A stretch of DNA of 64,000 bases from Babylonia areolata (Eukaryota; Mollusca; Gastropoda; Neogastropoda; Buccinidae), in assembly GCF_041734735.1 (NCBI RefSeq), contig NC_134898.1, forward strand, positions 39,887,113 to 39,951,112, written 5' to 3'. The position numbers and the translations under genes were made by a program. Below, piece by piece: positions 22,526-27,387 of the stretch (positions are counted from its first letter, which is position 1; each line of letters opens with the position of its first letter). Under the pieces are notes generated by a model. It was given only the letters and a program-made list of their open reading frames with translations, was not told where the DNA came from and searched no databases.

Positions 22526-24724
22526 CAGTCCCCTCATAAATATCATGTTTTTTAATTTTTGTATTTGTTTTTCCCCCTCCCCTGCAGGTGGACGCTGTGT
22601 GTTTTGATGAGTTCCAGCAGTGGAGAGAGAAGCCGTCAATCACGGACGCCAGCTCTACGTTCCTCAGCCGTGTCTTCTCTGAGGACATTCAGCCCTGTCT
22701 CAACTTTGCCAACACAGCGGTAATTTCAGATTCAGTTTCTCAGGGAGGCGTCACAACGTTCAGTCAAATCTGTATATATGCTGCACCACATCTGCAAGGC
22801 AGATTTCTGACCAGCAGCATAACCCAGTGCGTTAGTTAGGCCTTGAGTGCATGCATGTATGTTTATGTACCTATCAGAGTGGATTTCTCATACAGAATTT
22901 CGTCTGTGTTGCTCAACAGGCCGGGGGGGGGGGGGGGGGGGGGGGTGGGGGGGGGGCATGTGTGTATTTGTGTGTGTGAATCAGGATCATATTTATTGTC
23001 ATGAAAACTGTGTGAATGGTTTATAGACACGAACCAAACAAACAAAAAACAAAAAAACTCCACACATCTAAACTAAATGTAAGGTGTTTTATTCAAAACA
23101 TGACATATTGTTTGAAACATTTATATACGAATTTTGCAAATCGGGGTTGTACTGGGTTGTAATTACACAATTGACTCACTGTATCAGTATCATCAAATTT
23201 TGTGAATTCAGACTTTATATCTCATAAGAAAACTTTTCGTAAGTATTCATATCTAATACATTTGTCTAGAAAATGATATTCATCTTCTAATACACCGCCT
23301 GTTTTGCATTTTCTTGCATGTTTTTTCTGTGCCTGTGTATCTGCCTCTGTTTGGAGCTCATGTGCACTTATGTAAAGTCTGCACTTGGCGGTTCTATGTT
23401 CAGTTTTTCTTGAATAGATCAAATATGGTTCAAGTCTGTATTCTTTAGAAACATTATTGTAGAATATTAACTTAGATTCATTTTCATTTGTCTGCTTTCT
23501 CCAGAAATTTATGTACCGACACTCAAGTTTCTTTAAGAGTGCAAACTTCAATCTGTTAACATTAAGTGTACCCTGGTTCAGCCAAGTGAGGTAAGAATAG
23601 ATTTGATAAAATGAAGCCACTAGTTATCGTTAGAGTTTTGCTTTTCAGCCATATTATCATAACAATGTTTTATATATGAATTCTCACGTGACTCTACAAA
23701 ATGTATCCAAAATGAAATTGTGTGTGTGTGTGTGTGTGTAAAATATGTTTGTGAATGTATAGTAGGTGGGTTGGAGCGTGGGAGCAGATTAAGTGAGTGT
23801 GTGTGTGCACGCGCACATGTGTGTATGTGTGTAAATGTATAACAGATTTGGAGGTGTGGGAACAGAATCGGGTGAGTTGTGTGCATGTGTGCGTGCATGC
23901 ACATGTATGTGTGCATATTCTTGTCTGCATGCACTTGAGTGCTTGTGTGTGTGTGTGTGTGTGTTGTGCACAGATCTGTACATGCTTGCATGTACATGTA
24001 AAAAGAGTCATGAAAAAGTATTTTCTTGATTATTTAAAAGTTCTCTTTTAAAAGTTATTTATGATTGTTGCACAGTGTATATACAGATGTTTGTCTTCAC
24101 AATTAGTATTGCATGACAACAGCTGACCTTATTGACAAAACTTAGTTCTATGTATTTGTGTACAAAGTGTTTGAGGGTGGGTGAGTGGGATGTCAGTTTT
24201 GGTTTAGGGATGGGGAGTGTTAAGTGTTTGACATGATCACTTATGAGGATGCACACATGTGCATGGCATTTGTTCTTGAACACATGTGTGTGTGTGTGTG
24301 GTGTTTTGTGTGTGTGTGTGTGTGGTTTTGTGTGTGTGTGTGTTGTTGTGTGTGTGTGCATGTGTTGTTTTGTGTGTGTTTTGTGTGTGTTGTGTGTGTT
24401 GTTTTGTGTGTGTGTGTGTGTTGTGTTGTGTTGTGTGGTTTTGCAGTTGGCCGAGCGAGTACTGCAGTGTGTCCAGCAAAACACGCTGAGCATCGAACCC
24501 ATTCCCGGGGACCGCTCCTTTCCCAGGTTAGACCGCCTGTGTGATGACCTGTGCCATTGTGACCTGTGCTCTATGTAACTGTGATAAAAATGATGATTAT
24601 TCTGTTGTAGATTCAGTATCAGACAGGCGTTGGAGCATGCAGAGAGATATGTAATTGTGAAAAAAATGAATGAATGATGTATTACTGACAGTGGCTTGTA
24701 AAACGGACCCCTTACCTCTCTTTT

Positions 24725-24771
<47 letters not shown>

Positions 24772-27356
24772 TCCCACCCCTTCCCTCTCTGGTGTCTCCC
24801 CACCCCCTGCCCCTTTCCTCCTGTCGTCCTTCCAGACGTACACACCAACATCCCCAAGACAGTAGACTTCCTTTGTGCATCCAGCAAGTAATGGCAGCAG
24901 CATTTCTGGTTCAACTTCAGAGTGGATGACTGTCTCTGCACATGGTAATGAGTCCAACTGAGCTATTGTTGGCTGTCCTGCACAGAAAGCTAAGAACAGA
25001 GGTCTCGCCTTGCACTGTCTCACCATGTTGTCAGCCAATAAAACTGACCCAAAAGTCGACTGTCCTGACTGTCAGAATAGTGTTGTCCTGCACTTTTGAC
25101 ACGCACACACACATGGTGCAGTGTGACGTCATGACCGTCTCTGGGATATTAGCGTCTGTTCCAGGCTGTCAACTCAAAATGAAATGTTTGAAATTCTTTA
25201 CCTGAATCCTCAGTTTCAGTCCACCTCCACTAATAAGGTTTAGAGATGCCAAGGTCTTAGATGTCGACAGATTCATGGGGGACTGTTGTTGGAGGAACAG
25301 GTGGCAGTCTCTGATCTAGAGGGGACATTCCATCAGTGTTGAAACGCGACCAAGCGATTATTGTCATCAGTGGGGGGGCTTATTAGGTGGTGTCCTGCGT
25401 ATGTTGTACCAGAATAGTCACTACTGAACACAACTGAAGTGACTTGGCAGCAGTGCAGGGTCTCCTCTAGGGTGTGGCCATTTGATGACCTGACATTGAT
25501 AGCTCCTGTGGATTGCCAGTGACGGTATTGTGGCAGAATGAATCTGGGTGTGGCTTTGGTGAGGGGGATAGGACTCGGGATGAACAGCATGGAACAGTGC
25601 AGATGACAGGACAGCTAGGGAAAAAAAGAAAGAAAAACAGCAACAAATACACCCATCCAAGAAAATACAATGTAAAAGAAACGAAAATACAGTTACTGAT
25701 ATGCTTTGTGTTTTTTCCTTCTTTTTACTATGGTTACCAATGTGTACTGACGTGCGTGTACATGTGAAAGTGGAGGACAGGGCAGATGGGGTGATACGGT
25801 GTGTATGTAAATGTGTGGATGAGTTTATGTTTTGCAGGAAACGAATGCTCACTTTTATGATATTTCAGCCTGATGACAAGTGTTTCTTTTTCTTTTTCAT
25901 CAAGGTCAGGGTATTGTGATGGATATTTTAACTCTTTCCGGACGAAGGAATGCTCATGCATTCCTACACAAAACGTATTCGGTTTCGGACGAAGGAATGG
26001 AATAGCATTCTCCGAAAGTAAAATTCCATCATGCGCTGTACACGTGATTTTGTGATTAGCCAAGCAGAGTGCGCTGGGTCACTCCACAATCGAATGGTAT
26101 GATTGGTCAGCCTGGGATGTGTGGCCTGTCTCAAAGTCACTGACCGGTCGTCTGCTCGCGTGCCAGCCTGTTAGCAAAGCGGGCTCTTCTCAGAATGTTG
26201 TGAAGCGACAAGGCAGTGACGGCAACGTTTTAGGGTTGCCGAAGTACTTGAAATGCTACAAACTGAAGGGTCGGACATTGAAGAGGTGGATGATGACGAA
26301 GAAGAAAGTGAATTTAATGCAGAAAGCGAGCATGGGTATGGTGATTCGGGGTGGAAAATTGGCAGTATTTTCTACATATGGCAAAACTGTAAAAATAAGA
26401 TGGGAAATTTGATTTTTTTTTATATGTAATAGCTCAACACGTAATAAACCAGTTCTGAAAGTTTTATTTTCTTACACAGTATTTTGTATTTTTTGTAATT
26501 TTTTTCCAAACCCTTACAAATGGGCCGTCTGTGGGGAAAAGCAAGGGAGAAAACTTGTCGTCCCGAGTGAGTTAATGAATAGTTCTAAAAGTAATTGTGT
26601 TTTTAAGTGCTTCATGTTACACACACTTGAGCTGAAAGACCAAAAAAAAAAAAAAAATCTCTGAACTTACAGACTATTAATACAGTTGTATCTCCTCTTA
26701 CCTTGCCTCACGGTTGGTTGCAGAAAGTGCTGTCTGTCCAACACCCACAAGCTGTGCAACTACAAGATCAAGCTGGAGGAGGAGGAGGAGTGGTACTCTA
26801 TATCACAGATGTGTCGAAACAGGGTGAGTCCAAAAATCTCCTCGATAGTCACTGTAGTGTGGGGAGAAAGGTGGCGGAATGGTCAAGACACTTATCTGCC
26901 AATACAGTGTCTGTGAGGGTGCGGGGTTCTTCTTCTTCTTCTTCTTCTTCTTTGTTCGTGGGCTGCAACTTTCATGTTCACCGGTATGTAAACGAGAAGG
27001 CTTTTACATGTTTGACCGTTTTTACCCTGCCATGTAGGCAACCATACTCTGTTTTTGGGTGTGGTATGGTGTTTGAAACCAAGGTTGCCTGGAAAATTAA
27101 ACTGAGCATCCAATACCCAATCCAGTTTCAGGTCTTGAAAGATGTCAAGCAGGGTTTGTCTTGAGCAGCATCAGTTTCTTCTGTTTAGTTTCATCCCCCA
27201 GGCAAGTGTGTCCTAAAATGTCATGTCCAGCTCTAGATGAAAACCTTCTCTGTGGGTTACACAGTTGAGAAAATCACATCATCAACATCTGGAGGTGTGA
27301 AGACTGTATCAGCCTACGTGTACTTTTGTACGCTTTGTGTGTCAGTTTGCATTTGA

Positions 27357-27387
<31 letters not shown>

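Noticed and set aside
24059-24880. 273-codon minus-strand open frame, the longest in the window
   Set aside because: It reads through TG and TC microsatellites (His/Thr and Arg/Glu runs) and overlaps exon 7 of the plus-strand gene antisense; no domain.
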